Origin: Terriglobales bacterium
GTDB taxonomy: Bacteria; Acidobacteriota; Terriglobia; Terriglobales; Acidobacteriaceae
Direction of reading: 5' to 3'
Length of the DNA: 64,000 bases
Assembly (NCBI GenBank): GCA_035561515.1
Contig: DATMXP010000024.1
Location: 1 to 64,000, forward strand
Part shown: positions 42,541 through 51,829 of the stretch, piece after piece
Layout of the letters: each line of letters begins with the position of its first letter
Numbering within the stretch: position 1 is the stretch's first letter
The notes under the pieces: model-generated
Database searches by the model: none
What the model saw: the letters and a program-made list of their open reading frames with translations, nothing else
What the model was told of the DNA's origin: nothing
Program-made: the position numbers and the translations under genes

Positions 42541-43143
42541 TTGCACCGCAACACCACAGCGTTCATCCTCGCCGGAGGCCGCTCCTCCCGCATGGGCGAA
42601 GACAAAGCCTTCCTTCGCCTCGGACGCCTCACTCTCCTCGAGCACATGATCGCCACTGCCAAAGGAGTCTGCGAAGCCGTCGTTCTCATCGGAGATAAGC
42701 AGCGCCTCAGCCCTTACGGTTCCGTCGTTCAGGACACTTTCCCCGGCCACGGCCCTCTCGCGGGCATCCATGCGGCTCTTACCTCCACGGCGTGCCGGGA
42801 GCTAAATCTCATGCTGGCCGTGGACACTCCCGCGCTTCCCGCGGAATTTCTCGATTTCCTTGTCTCTGCCGCCGAGAGCTCAAGAGCATCGGTGACTGTT
42901 CCCCGCGTCGGGGGATTCACCCAGTCTCTCTGTGCCGTCTACCGCTCCGAATTCGCCAGTCACGCCGCTAGGGCCCTTGAGGCCGGGCGCAATAAGATTG
43001 ATCGCGTCTTCGACGAAGTCCCCACTACCTTCATCGAGCCTGCCCAGTGGAAACATCTGGGCTTCAACGACGACATCTTTGATAATGTGAACACGCCGGA
43101 GGACTGGCAGCGCATGCGACAAAAACTCGGGGCGACTCACTGA
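42541..43143 (+). CDS. mobA: Molybdenum cofactor guanylyltransferase-like nucleotidyltransferase
   Basis: A 200-aa Rossmann-type NTP transferase. The nucleotide-binding loop AFILAGGRSSRMGEDKAFLRL, the DTFPGHGPLAGIHAAL motif and LMLAVDTPALPAEFL (metal Asp) match MobA, which links GMP to molybdopterin. FDNVNTPEDW closes the domain. Start is TTG at 42541. Its TGA stop overlaps the next ATG by one base, coupling it to the MlaF-like ATPase. No other molybdenum genes are in the window. Confidence 0.88.
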   Translation: MHRNTTAFILAGGRSSRMGEDKAFLRLGRLTLLEHMIATAKGVCEAVVLIGDKQRLSPYGSVVQDTFPGHGPLAGIHAALTSTACRELNLMLAVDTPALPAEFLDFLVSAAESSRASVTVPRVGGFTQSLCAVYRSEFASHAARALEAGRNKIDRVFDEVPTTFIEPAQWKHLGFNDDIFDNVNTPEDWQRMRQKLGATH

Positions 43144-43922
43144 TGAGCGACGGCGCAACCAAACCTTATATCGAGTTCCAGCACGTCCATAAGGCGTTCG
43201 GCACCCGCGTCGTCCTTGACGACGTCAGCTTCGATGTCATGCCCGGCGAGACTGTCGCAATCCTAGGACGCAGCGGCGTGGGCAAATCCGTGTCCCTCTA
43301 CCACATCATGGGCTTCCTCAAGGCCGACTCCGGGCGCGTCATCGTCGCCAATGAAGACATCACCGATTACCCGGAAAATGAACTCGAGCGTATCCGTAAA
43401 AAAGTAACCATGGTGTTCCAGAGCGGCGCCCTCTTTGACTCGCTCAGCGTCGGCGAAAACGTCGCCTTCCCCCTCCGCGAGCGCGGCGATCTCGACGAAG
43501 TCCAGATTTACCAGATCGTAGATGGCCTGCTCGAAATGGTCGGCGTCCGCGCCATGCGAGAGCTGGTTCCATCTGATCTCTCTACGGGAATGAAGCGGTC
43601 CGTCGCCATCGCCCGCGCCCTCGCCGCCCAACCGGAAGCGGTCCTCTATGACGAGCCGACGACGAACGTCGACCCCTTGATGGCGCAATTGCTAGGGGAT
43701 TTGATTAAGAAGTTAAAGTACCAGTTGAAGTTGACCAGCATCGTGGTCACTCACGATATGCACCTGGCCCAGAAGGTCGCCGACCGCGTCGTATTCCTGC
43801 ACGAAGCCAAAGTCGTCTTCTTCGGCAAGCCCACGGACATGCTGAACAGCGACATCGAGATCGTTCGCGAATTTATGCTGCTCGACGAAAACGGCCTCGA
43901 CCGCTTCCGTGAATCGGCTTAA
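43143..43922 (+). CDS. MlaF-like ABC transporter ATPase
   Basis: A 259-aa ATP-binding protein of the Ttg2A/MlaF group (lipid transport with MCE proteins). Walker A is GRSGVGKSVSL, the Q-loop VFQSGALFDSLSVGENVAFPL is group-typical, Walker B is AVLYDEPTTNVDP and the switch is VVTHDM. The signature loop reads LSTGMKRSVAIARAL instead of LSGGM, a small deviation at the ATP-contact serine-glycine. No permease (MlaE) or MCE subunit is adjacent, so it is an orphan whose partners lie elsewhere. It ends overlapping the convergent DUF1287 gene by 4 nt. Confidence 0.85.
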   Translation: MSDGATKPYIEFQHVHKAFGTRVVLDDVSFDVMPGETVAILGRSGVGKSVSLYHIMGFLKADSGRVIVANEDITDYPENELERIRKKVTMVFQSGALFDSLSVGENVAFPLRERGDLDEVQIYQIVDGLLEMVGVRAMRELVPSDLSTGMKRSVAIARALAAQPEAVLYDEPTTNVDPLMAQLLGDLIKKLKYQLKLTSIVVTHDMHLAQKVADRVVFLHEAKVVFFGKPTDMLNSDIEIVREFMLLDENGLDRFRESA

Positions 43923-44569
43923 GACCGCGGAGCGCTTTGGGCTTGGGCACTGGTTGCCGGTCTGTAACGATAGTGCCCCATCACCTTCCACTCAAAGAGC
44001 ACGTCTTCGATCTTCGGCCCCTCACCGATGTTGTGCTCGATCATGTATGCGCCTGATGCTCCCCTTTTATCGACCACCATGCCGATATGGTCTCGCCCAC
44101 TCGGCAGCAGCCACACCACAATGTCTCCGGGGGAAAAATCAGAAGCCGCATTCGTCACCGCCAATTTCTTCCCTTTTCTCGCGAAGAACACCGCCAAATT
44201 TGGCACTCGCCGATGATCGATGTTCCGGTCCAGCCGCGTCTGCCCCCACTTTCGTTTATGCGGATATGCCGACGGGTTCCCCGTCATGTCCTCATGAACT
44301 TCCTTCTGCAAGTCCACTCCGACGGCGCGATAGATGCGGATGATCTCGTCCGTGCAGACACCCGTGTCGGCCGGAACGTCTCCATTCGGATACTCCAACC
44401 TCACATAGCCGGGATCGTACCGGACCGGATGGTTCGGCCTGTCATTCGCCGCCGCTACCAGCCGCGAGACAAAACTGTCCGTCGCCGGCGACTGTGCCGC
44501 CACATATAGTGCGGCACACAACAGCACACTCAAACAATGCGCACAGCGCTGCATATCCTTCTTAGACAC
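43919..44569 (-). CDS. Exported DUF1287 protein
   Basis: A 216-aa protein with an N-terminal signal sequence (CLSVLLCAALYVAAQS). The body is DUF1287: GVCTDEIIRIYRAVGVDLQ with a conserved Cys, DRNIDHRRVPNLAVFFAR, and SPGDIVVWLL ... DHIGMVVDKR, ending in IEHNIGEG. The Cys, His and PGDIVVW pattern is like papain-fold NlpC/P60 enzymes, so a peptidoglycan or peptide hydrolase role in the periplasm is plausible but unproven. Convergent with the MlaF-like gene. Confidence 0.8.
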   Translation of the reverse strand: MSKKDMQRCAHCLSVLLCAALYVAAQSPATDSFVSRLVAAANDRPNHPVRYDPGYVRLEYPNGDVPADTGVCTDEIIRIYRAVGVDLQKEVHEDMTGNPSAYPHKRKWGQTRLDRNIDHRRVPNLAVFFARKGKKLAVTNAASDFSPGDIVVWLLPSGRDHIGMVVDKRGASGAYMIEHNIGEGPKIEDVLFEWKVMGHYRYRPATSAQAQSAPRS

Positions 44570-44594
44570 CGGGATTGCCGTTTATGCTCCGGCT

Positions 44595-44921
44595 CTAGGC
44601 TCTAGTCGTGGCTTTTTTGGCTTTATGCGAATGGATGGAGAAGCACTCGAAAGTTCTGATCTGCGGTTCGTCCTGTAAAAGGGGCTTCAGGTACTCGTAG
44701 ATGGTCGGCGCCGTTTCATTTCCGAAGCTCTCCGCCGATTCCCTGTCTCTCCATATCGAAATCGCTACTACCAGGCGGGGTTCGGCGTCCGAGATAAGCG
44801 TCAGATAATCGACGAATCCTTTACGGCGGTTAATCAAGGGGGCGACTTTGCGCTCGATAATGTCGGTCAATTCGGCTTGTTTAGCGGGCAACGTAACCAG
44901 TGACACCATCCTGGCGAACAC
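44595..44921 (-). CDS. Antibiotic biosynthesis monooxygenase-like (ABM) domain protein
   Basis: A 108-aa ferredoxin-like dimeric alpha/beta-barrel protein: MFARMVSLVTLPAKQAELTD, RRKGFVDYLTLIS, VVAISIWRDRESAESF, PTIYEYLKPLL. Such small proteins include quinol monooxygenases and heme-degrading or unknown enzymes; specificity cannot be read here. The start is GTG with GGAG at 6-7 nt. It precedes the DUF1287 gene on the same strand at 25 nt. Confidence 0.75.
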   Translation of the reverse strand: MFARMVSLVTLPAKQAELTDIIERKVAPLINRRKGFVDYLTLISDAEPRLVVAISIWRDRESAESFGNETAPTIYEYLKPLLQDEPQIRTFECFSIHSHKAKKATTRA

Positions 44922-45222
44922 GCTTCACTCCTTTTTCGACCGACGCCGATTCACTTGCGCCGTAACTGCGTGACGCAGCTTATGTCGACCAGTGCGGACT
45001 TTGATGTGACGTGCGATTCCTTAGAACGTGTCAACAAACACCTCATCGATGTTCAAAACTTTCAGACGTAACGGTGGCGCAGGCATCCCTGTCTGCTCGC
45101 GTCAACTCGGCCATGATCACCCCGAAACTTCGCATCTCCGTTTCCTTCGCGGTCTCTACGTAGAATCTGCTTCCCATTTCGGGAAATTCCATGTCAAGTG
45201 GGTCGTCGTCCTCTTGCCAACG
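44922..45222. other. Intergenic, no gene recognised
   Basis: Contains the promoter side of the ABM gene. Short frames have no ribosome binding site or recognisable product. A small CTGCGT-ACGCAG dyad lies near 44966-44978. Confidence 0.4.
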
Positions 45223-45345
45223 TAAGTTCCTGATTTAACTCGAAATATACTTTGCAAATTGTTGGCATGTTCCTACCTGCCAATTTGCTACTCTAAAAAT
45301 GTAGGTGGTGAAGACGAGAAATCCGTCTCACCACCTTCTCTTTTT
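45223..45345 (+). ncRNA. Structured repeat / candidate ncRNA, copy 2
   Basis: This aligns with the minus-strand element at 230-340. It contains a first hairpin (GCAAATTG-TTGGCA at 45254-45267 with TGCCAATTTGC at 45278-45288) and a final strong hairpin (45304-45335: GGTGGTGAAGACG / CGTCTCACCACC), followed by TTCTCTTTTTCTG like an intrinsic terminator. Conserved blocks include CCTGA, AACTCG, GGCATG and AAATGTA. A small RNA ending in its terminator is my preferred reading; a dispersed palindromic repeat is the alternative. Confidence 0.55.
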
Positions 45346-45696
45346 CTGTGCTTTTGAACTTGCTTTCACCAGCAACTGACAAATTTTGTGATCTTTTGAT
45401 CTAAATACCTTTGTTTGCAACGCCGATCGAGAGATCCCAGGAGATAACTCATTGATTCCATTGGAGCCATGGGGAGGGGGGTAAACAGCACTAAGCCTGT
45501 GGTTCATGAAAACGCATGATGGGCACTCGGATGGAACGAATCTTGTCTCTACCTCGGATGATCGATATCACCCTGAAGCAACTCAAATAGTGCAACCTCT
45601 CAAACCGCCCGTCGTGCGGCCCGTCACAACCCTCGATGGCAAGCTTCGATATCATCCTTATGGGATAATTTAAAGAGCTTTCGGAGGATAGAAATC
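45346..45696. other. Upstream region of the aldolase gene
   Basis: No gene seen. It should hold the fba promoter; a GGGATAATT sequence about 36 nt before the ATG resembles a -10 element, and TCGGAGGA is the ribosome binding site. Confidence 0.4.
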
Positions 45697-46725
45697 ATGC
45701 CACTAGTTTCAATGCGCCAACTGCTCGACGAAGCAGCCAAAGGCGGCTATGGCGTTGGTGCTTTCAACGTCAACAACATGGAACAGATCCAGTCGATCAT
45801 GGAAGCCGCACGCGAAACCAAGTCGCCCGTGATCGTCCAGGCCAGCCGTGGCGCTCGCAGCTACTCGCAAGACAAGTTCCTGTACCACCTGATGCTCGCA
45901 GCGGCCGACCTGTACCCCGAAATCCCCATGGCCCTTCATCAGGACCACGGCAACAGCTTCGAAACCTGTAAGTCGGCCATCGAACTCGGATTTACCTCCG
46001 TCATGATGGACGGCTCTCTTATGGAAGACGGCAAAACGCCCTCCAGCTTCGAGTACAACGTCGAAGTCACCCGCAAGGTTGTGGAACTCGCCCACTCGCG
46101 CGGCGTGACCGTCGAAGGCGAAATCGGCGTTCTAGGCGGCATCGAAGATGGTCACGGCGCTGGCGGCACCGGCCTCGAGCACGTCACCGATCCCGACCAG
46201 GCCGTCGAGTTTGTCGAGAAAACCGGCGTCGACGCCCTCGCCATTGCCATCGGCACCAGCCACGGCGCGTACAAGTTCACCAAAAAGCCCGATGGGTCCG
46301 TTCTGAAGATGGACCGCCTCATCGAGATTCACAAGCGCTTACCGAAGACGCACCTCGTCATGCACGGTTCCTCGAGCGTTCCGAAGGATCTTCAGGACGT
46401 CATCAACCAGTTCGGTGGAAAACTGAAGCAGACCTGGGGCGTGCCCGTCGAAGAAATTCAGCTCGGCATCCGCAATGGCGTTCGCAAGATCAACGTGGAC
46501 ACCGATAATCGCCTCGCGATCACCGGCGCCATCCGCAAGGTATTCGCCGAGACCCCGGAGAAGTTCGATCCTCGCGATTACCTGAAGCCGGCACGCGACG
46601 CCATGAAGAAGGTCGTCGCCCTGCGCATGACCCAGTTCGGCCAGGCCGGACACGCTGGCGACTACAAGCCAATTTCGCTCAGCGAAATGGCAAAAATGTA
46701 CGAGAAGAATGCAGTAACTGTTTAG
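45697..46725 (+). CDS. fba: Class II fructose-bisphosphate aldolase
   Basis: A 342-aa zinc enzyme that reversibly cleaves fructose 1,6-bisphosphate in glycolysis and gluconeogenesis. [18 protein letters not shown] opens the barrel, [14 protein letters not shown] gives the first metal His and Asp, and [33 protein letters not shown] and [12 protein letters not shown] supply further metal and phosphate ligands. Length is normal for the family. GGAGGA precedes the ATG and a terminator follows. Confidence 0.94.
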   Translation: MPLVSMRQLLDEAAKGGYGVGAFNVNNMEQIQSIMEAARETKSPVIVQASRGARSYSQDKFLYHLMLAAADLYPEIPMALHQDHGNSFETCKSAIELGFTSVMMDGSLMEDGKTPSSFEYNVEVTRKVVELAHSRGVTVEGEIGVLGGIEDGHGAGGTGLEHVTDPDQAVEFVEKTGVDALAIAIGTSHGAYKFTKKPDGSVLKMDRLIEIHKRLPKTHLVMHGSSSVPKDLQDVINQFGGKLKQTWGVPVEEIQLGIRNGVRKINVDTDNRLAITGAIRKVFAETPEKFDPRDYLKPARDAMKKVVALRMTQFGQAGHAGDYKPISLSEMAKMYEKNAVTV

Positions 46726-46738
46726 CTTTGCAAGGCAG

Positions 46739-46780
46739 GACGGCCACGAGTCTTTCGACTTCGTGGCCGTTTTTCTTTTA
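46739..46780 (+). terminator. Terminator after fba
   Basis: ACGGCCACGA-AGTC (from 46740) pairs with GACTTCGTGGCCGT (to 46770) around a short loop, then TTTTCTTTTA. It is also next to the end of the convergent rph gene. Confidence 0.88.
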
Positions 46781-47515
46781 CTGGCGAAGCATCATCGTTC
46801 CGAGCGCCGCCTGCTGCTTAGCGATAAGCTCAGCGACTCCCTTTCGCGCCAGTTCCAGCATGCGCTGCAACTGAGCGTCATCAAACGGAACCTGTTCGGC
46901 TGTCGCCTGGATCTCGATCATCTTCTTGCTTCCGGTCATGACGAAATTCATGTCCACCTCGGCTCGCGAATCTTCTTCGTACGCGAGGTCGAGCAGGATT
47001 TCGCCGTCCACGATTCCGACGCTGGTTGCGGCGACGTATTCGCGGATCGGGACCGAAGTCAGCGTTCCGGCTTCGACCAGCTTTTGCAGCGCCACGCCAA
47101 GTGCAACGAAAGCACCGGTAATCGAAGCGGTTCGAGTTCCGCCGTCAGCTTGGATCACGTCGCAGTCGATCCAGATCGTGCGTTCGCCGAGACGCTTCAG
47201 GTCAATCACGGCGCGCAGCGCGCGGCCGATCAATCGCTGGATCTCTTGTGTGCGTCCGGTCTGCTTCCCTCTCGCCGCCTCACGCGGAGTTCGCGTCAGC
47301 GTCGAGCGCGGAATCATCCCGTATTCGCAAGTCACCCAGCCTTTGCCGAGGTTGCGCATCCACGCCGGAACGGAATCTTCCACCGAAGCCGTGCAAATCA
47401 CGCGAGTATTGCCGATCTCGATGAGCGCGGAACCTTCCGCGGTTGAAATGAAGTCCTTGACGATATTCACCGGACGCATCTGCTCCGGAGCGCGATTATC
47501 AGAACGATAGAACAT
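46778..47515 (-). CDS. rph: Ribonuclease PH
   Basis: A 245-aa phosphorolytic exoribonuclease that trims tRNA 3' ends. [19 protein letters not shown] opens it. [15 protein letters not shown] and [18 protein letters not shown] carry the RNA-binding arginines, and [20 protein letters not shown] is the conserved core with the active-site Asp. Start set at the Met of MFYRSDNR, since the longer frame runs into the ABC gene upstream. It lies 58 nt after the ABC ATPase gene on the same strand. Confidence 0.93.
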   Translation of the reverse strand: MFYRSDNRAPEQMRPVNIVKDFISTAEGSALIEIGNTRVICTASVEDSVPAWMRNLGKGWVTCEYGMIPRSTLTRTPREAARGKQTGRTQEIQRLIGRALRAVIDLKRLGERTIWIDCDVIQADGGTRTASITGAFVALGVALQKLVEAGTLTSVPIREYVAATSVGIVDGEILLDLAYEEDSRAEVDMNFVMTGSKKMIEIQATAEQVPFDDAQLQRMLELARKGVAELIAKQQAALGTMMLRQ

Positions 47516-47573
47516 GGTTTGAGTGTGCAAGTGTAACAGGTAGCGATGCACCATCCTTACGAACGATGCGCCG

Positions 47574-48386
47574 CTACACGTAAGTTGAGAGCAACATCTC
47601 TGCTGCGGTTGCATCCAGCAGTTCGGAACGGCGCAGTTCCTCAAACCGCCGCAACAGTTCGTCGCTACGCACGCGCCGTTTGTCCGCGCCGGCGATGTCG
47701 TAGACGATGCGGCCTCTATGCATCATCAATAAGCGGTCGCCCACGCTTGCGGCCTGCTGCATGGAATGAGTCACCATTAAGGTCGTAAGCCGTTCGCTGG
47801 CGACGATCTGCTGCGTAAGACGCATCACCAGGTCAGCCGTTTTCGGGTCCAGCGCAGCCGTGTGCTCATCCAGCAAAAGGAGTTCAGGCCTATTCCACGT
47901 TGCCATCAACAAGGTCAACGCCTGTCGCTGACCGCCGGACAGCAAACCAATCGGCGTGTCCATTCGGTCTTCGAGGCCCATGCCGAGCGAAGCAACTCGG
48001 TCGCGTAACTCATCCCGCAAGTGTCCGCCAACTGCCCAACCAAGCCCGCGTCGCTGACCGCGACGCGCAGCAAGTGAGAGATTTTCCACCAGGGTCATAT
48101 TGGGCGCTGTGCCCGAAAATGGATTCTGGAACACCCGCCCAACGAGTCGGGCGCGCGCATGTTCCGGCCAGCGTGTTACATCCTGCTCTGCAATGCGAAT
48201 CTGTCCGGCATCGATTTCCATGGCGCCGGCAATGGCATTCAGCAAGGTGGACTTTCCGGACCCATTCGTGCCTATCGTCGTCACGAAGGAGCCTTCCTCG
48301 ACCCGCAAGGTGATCTCATCGAGCGCGCGGACACGATCGGTCGTGTCGCCGCAGAACTCCTTCGTGACTCCGAGGAGTTCAAGCAT
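47574..48386 (-). CDS. ABC transporter ATPase (COG1101 type)
   Basis: A 270-aa ATP-binding protein. Walker A is [13 protein letters not shown], the Q-loop [15 protein letters not shown], the signature [14 protein letters not shown], Walker [15 protein letters not shown] (with His after Glu), and the switch is MVTHSM. The [12 protein letters not shown] and [10 protein letters not shown] pattern is characteristic of the family working with COG2984 binding proteins and COG4120 permeases, as found upstream here. ATG at 48386 overlaps the permease end by a few bases. Confidence 0.9.
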   Translation of the reverse strand: MLELLGVTKEFCGDTTDRVRALDEITLRVEEGSFVTTIGTNGSGKSTLLNAIAGAMEIDAGQIRIAEQDVTRWPEHARARLVGRVFQNPFSGTAPNMTLVENLSLAARRGQRRGLGWAVGGHLRDELRDRVASLGMGLEDRMDTPIGLLSGGQRQALTLLMATWNRPELLLLDEHTAALDPKTADLVMRLTQQIVASERLTTLMVTHSMQQAASVGDRLLMMHRGRIVYDIAGADKRRVRSDELLRRFEELRRSELLDATAAEMLLSTYV

Positions 48387-49317
48387 GAGCAACCTGGACT
48401 TTCTTGCCGAGGCGCACGCGCTTCAGAACGCCAGGCAGAACCAGCGCGACGAACACAAACGTCGCGGTCACCAATTTCAGGTCGTTCGGGTTCAAACCCC
48501 ACCGCAACGCGAGTGCGACGATCAACCGAAAGAGAACGGAACCCATCACCGTGCCCACGATCGCAAGACCTAACGATCCTGGGCCGACCAAAGCCTGCCC
48601 GATGATGACACTGGCCAATCCCCACACGATCATGCCAATGCCCATCTGTACGTCCGCGAATCCCTGATATTGCGCCAGCAATGCTCCGGAGATCGCGACC
48701 AGTCCATTCGACAAAGCCAGGCCCAAGATCGTCATGTTCTTGGTGTTGACTGCGAGTGCCCGCATCATCTGATCGTTGTCGCCGGTAGCGCGCATCGCCG
48801 TGCCTAGATTCGTACGGAAGAACCAGAACATGGCCACACACACAGCTGCAACAACGATTCCACTCACAAGCAGGGTTGCCAGATCGCCGATATTGATTCT
48901 CCATCCGGCCACATTCAGCGAGTCCGTTGCCCACCAGCGTCGGGCCAAACCTTCCGCCCAGATGGGCAGCGTTCGCTCCGAGAGTAGCGGCACGTTGCTC
49001 TTCCCCATCAGGTGCAGGTTGATGGAATAGAGCGCCGTCATCACCAGAATGCCCGACAGCAGTTTGTGTACGCCAAACTTCGTATGCACGATGCCCGTAA
49101 CCGCACCGGCAACACAACCCGCCACAAACGCCACCGCGATGGCCCAGCCAGCGCCTGTGCCACCTACGATGAGCACGGCTGCCACCGCTGCGCCCAACGT
49201 TACAGAACCATCCACCGTGATATCGGGAAAGTGAAATAAGCGAAAGCTTATGTACACGCCCAATGCCAGCAACGACAGAATCAAGCCGATGGTCCAGGCA
49301 GCGATCAGCAAAGTCAT
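48379..49317 (-). CDS. ABC transporter permease (COG4120 type)
   Basis: A 312-aa membrane protein with about eight to nine helices, of the LivH/RbsC-like permease superfamily. LGVYISFRLFHFPDITVDGSV and a central FWFFRTNLGTAMRATGDN are group-typical. In streptococci the homologous set transports aromatic amino acids; the substrate here is unknown. Its ATG overlaps the stop of the STAS gene (ATGA) and its end overlaps the ATPase gene. Confidence 0.88.
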   Translation of the reverse strand: MTLLIAAWTIGLILSLLALGVYISFRLFHFPDITVDGSVTLGAAVAAVLIVGGTGAGWAIAVAFVAGCVAGAVTGIVHTKFGVHKLLSGILVMTALYSINLHLMGKSNVPLLSERTLPIWAEGLARRWWATDSLNVAGWRINIGDLATLLVSGIVVAAVCVAMFWFFRTNLGTAMRATGDNDQMMRALAVNTKNMTILGLALSNGLVAISGALLAQYQGFADVQMGIGMIVWGLASVIIGQALVGPGSLGLAIVGTVMGSVLFRLIVALALRWGLNPNDLKLVTATFVFVALVLPGVLKRVRLGKKVQVAHA

Positions 49318-50543
49318 AAGGCGTCACCTCCGACGTCGGAAATCGGAGATACCCAACAGGCGCCTCGTTCAAATTCACTCTGTCCGGCACCCATCATGGG
49401 TCGCGTGTCGTTCAACAAGTGCGCAACAGCAAGTAAAGTTTGGGTTTCAAAGACGTGACTGATGGCCTCGTTCAGCGATAAGTGGCCGCGTTGCATCGGC
49501 CGATATGAGAACACCGCCGCGTGAAAGTGACCGAACAAGTCGGAGTCACTGCTCAGCGCGCGAAGCATTGGCTCCAACTTAGAGCACTCTTGAGCGCACG
49601 CCACACCGGCAACGATAGCGACAGTACGGTTGAATGCGCGTTCCGGTGTGAACGACAGCCAATCCCCGATCTCCGGATACCTGAACCTGTTCGCACCTGC
49701 ATTGACCGGGGATTGCCTCAAAGCAGCACCAACAATTCCGGCTACCTCGGCGATCATTACCATCCCGACCAACCGGTCCTGGTTCAGTGACACGACATAA
49801 CGGACAAGTTCTGCCAGAGGAAGCGGTCCCCGGTTGCGTCGCGCTTCAAACCGGAGCAGGTGGCCAAAGTCCCCTTCGCAGGAAATTCCGTAGAGGACCT
49901 GTACTTCGGGTCGATCCTCATGGGTACAAATCAGATAGTCGGGAGCGCTCGCGGCTTCGGTGGGCTGGTACGCTGCCCCGTGGCCGACAGCGATGAATTC
50001 CCCGAAACGGTCATGACAATCATCGAAATCGCTGCCCAAAGCGCCGAGGCCAAGCGCAAACCGGCAAGGTGCTAAAGGCCGGCATTGGCGGCTTGAGAAA
50101 GCGGATGCGAAAAGCGGGTCGGTCTCACCATACAAACGGCATTGCAGATTCGCGACGGAGGCCACGTCGTATATCTCGTAATCTGCAACTTCGGTTTCCA
50201 CGCGTCGCGGGACAACAGCGCTGACTGGCACTGCGAGAGTACTCTCAGCGCATAGTACCGGCACCAGATTTACCTGCCTGAGTACGTCGGTCACGCGCCG
50301 CGACATGCGCACTACAACGAAAGATCCACCAATCGAGCGCAGTTGGTTGTAGCAGCGCACCAATACGCCGATGCCGGCGGAACTGATGTAGTTCACGTCC
50401 GCCAAATCCATCCGCAGGTCGCGCGCTCCGTCTGCGACGATCTGGTCCAGATTCTGGGCAAAAAGACCAGACCAGTTGTTGTCGAGACGTCCACTTACGT
50501 GAACACCGATGGTGTCACCGAGAGGATGAACGGATAACTCCAT
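49314..50543 (-). CDS. STAS-domain protein inside the ABC operon
   Basis: A 409-aa protein. Residues 1-100 form a STAS domain (anti-sigma factor antagonist type): HPLGDTIGVHVSGRLDN and ARDLRMDLADVNYISSAGIGVLVRC, with a Ser at the usual phosphorylation site. The remaining 300 residues are not recognised; they resemble a sensory or regulatory C-terminal region with no membrane helix. The gene overlaps the binding-protein gene upstream by 29 nt and the permease downstream by 4 nt, so it is a built-in member of the transporter operon. GGAG lies 10 nt before its ATG. Confidence 0.75.
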   Translation of the reverse strand: MELSVHPLGDTIGVHVSGRLDNNWSGLFAQNLDQIVADGARDLRMDLADVNYISSAGIGVLVRCYNQLRSIGGSFVVVRMSRRVTDVLRQVNLVPVLCAESTLAVPVSAVVPRRVETEVADYEIYDVASVANLQCRLYGETDPLFASAFSSRQCRPLAPCRFALGLGALGSDFDDCHDRFGEFIAVGHGAAYQPTEAASAPDYLICTHEDRPEVQVLYGISCEGDFGHLLRFEARRNRGPLPLAELVRYVVSLNQDRLVGMVMIAEVAGIVGAALRQSPVNAGANRFRYPEIGDWLSFTPERAFNRTVAIVAGVACAQECSKLEPMLRALSSDSDLFGHFHAAVFSYRPMQRGHLSLNEAISHVFETQTLLAVAHLLNDTRPMMGAGQSEFERGACWVSPISDVGGDAL

Positions 50544-51558
50544 CTTCGATTAGCTCCTGTGCCGATTGCACCAGATCCGGCGGCAAACTCAGATCCAATG
50601 CACGCGCCGCATCCAGATTGACGACGAACTTCGTCCGGTTGAAATTTTGGAACGGGGTCTTCGCAGGCGTATCGCCACGAACGATGGCAACCGCGAGGCG
50701 TGCGGCCTCACGACCCGCATCGCGGTAATCGCGGGCAGCGACGAGCAGAGCGCCATCTTTGGCCTGTGCCTGCTGGAAAGCGAACACGGGAATGTGCGCC
50801 CGCTGCGCCGCCCGGCTGATACTTCCAAAACCAGCCGCGGTTAGGTTTCCGGGCACCTGGCAGATCGCATCCACATCCCTGGCCGTCAAAGCCGTGGCCG
50901 CGTCCGCAATCTCAGTCGCTGTGCTCACCGGTACCACCTCTAACTTGTATCCGGCCCGGCGCGCCGCGGCCTCCAAGTTGGTGGTGTGGAACACCATGTT
51001 CGACTCCGCCGGCACGAACAGCGTTCCAAGAGTGCGGACGTGCGGAAACCAACGCTTGATCGCTGCAATGAGGTCGTCGTATGCGGCGCCCGTGCTGACG
51101 CCGGTCACGTTGGGCAAATGGTCTTTCTCGCTACGGCCTGCGCCGGCAGCAACAGCACTGGCAACGTATGTGAAGACAATCGGTGTCGACGAGGGTGCGC
51201 GCCGAATGGCGGCCTGCAAGGTAGGAGTTGAGAACGTAACTAACAGGTCGGCATGGTCGTTGACTGCGGCGTCGACTAAAGCGCTTACGGTTGCCATATC
51301 GCCCTGCGCATTGACGACCCGGGCTTCGTAATCACGGCCTTCCGTGAGTCCGCTATTGCGCAGACCTTCAAGCACACCGTCTTCCGACTCCTGCACATCC
51401 ACCACGTTGTTGTACTGGATCAGGAAAATCTTCCAGCGTTTGCCGGGCCCGGAAGAAGTGCGTGTGCGCTGGCCCATATCCGATAGAAGCAAGACGGTGG
51501 ACGCAGCCAGGATGAGAACGGTGCCGAGTAGTAGATTGCGGTGCAGCTTTGCCGCCAC
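50515..51558 (-). CDS. ABC transporter substrate-binding protein (COG2984)
   Basis: A 347-aa exported binding protein with an uncleaved or signal-type N-terminal helix (LLLGTVLILAASTVLLLSDM). The two-lobed fold shows IFLIQYNNVVDVQESEDGVLEGL, ADLLVTFSTPTLQAA, TPIVFTYVASAVAAG, and IPVFAFQQAQAKDGALLVAARDY. It captures the ligand for the permease and ATPase encoded downstream. The start is GTG with GAGGAGGG in front, the strongest ribosome binding site in this operon. Confidence 0.88.
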   Translation of the reverse strand: MAAKLHRNLLLGTVLILAASTVLLLSDMGQRTRTSSGPGKRWKIFLIQYNNVVDVQESEDGVLEGLRNSGLTEGRDYEARVVNAQGDMATVSALVDAAVNDHADLLVTFSTPTLQAAIRRAPSSTPIVFTYVASAVAAGAGRSEKDHLPNVTGVSTGAAYDDLIAAIKRWFPHVRTLGTLFVPAESNMVFHTTNLEAAARRAGYKLEVVPVSTATEIADAATALTARDVDAICQVPGNLTAAGFGSISRAAQRAHIPVFAFQQAQAKDGALLVAARDYRDAGREAARLAVAIVRGDTPAKTPFQNFNRTKFVVNLDAARALDLSLPPDLVQSAQELIEDGVIRSSSR

Positions 51559-51829
51559 GGTCCCTCCTCGCCGTATGTGCGAAACACGAGGTCCCGAAAA
51601 CTTGAGGGGTAGAAAAATGGGCCGGAACTGCGCGCAGGCGTGCGAGAAACGGGACTCGCCTTCGCACTCTGCAAATCAGCACGATTGTAGCGATATCTCA
51701 GCCGTGTGCAGCACAAGAGCGTTGCTTTGGCAGGAGTGGAGTCCCGAAATGGGACGCGCAACTCCGTCCATCATTGCCTCGTGCTGATCGGGTTGAGCAG
51801 TGATCACCTGCGCAAAATCAGAGCATCAC

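Noticed and set aside
41581..42771. Long open frame (396 codons) on the minus strand opposite murQ and mobA
   Set aside because: Its product is low-complexity Gly/Asp/Ala with no domain, and it is the antisense of two clearly conserved enzymes; GC-rich codon bias produces such frames.
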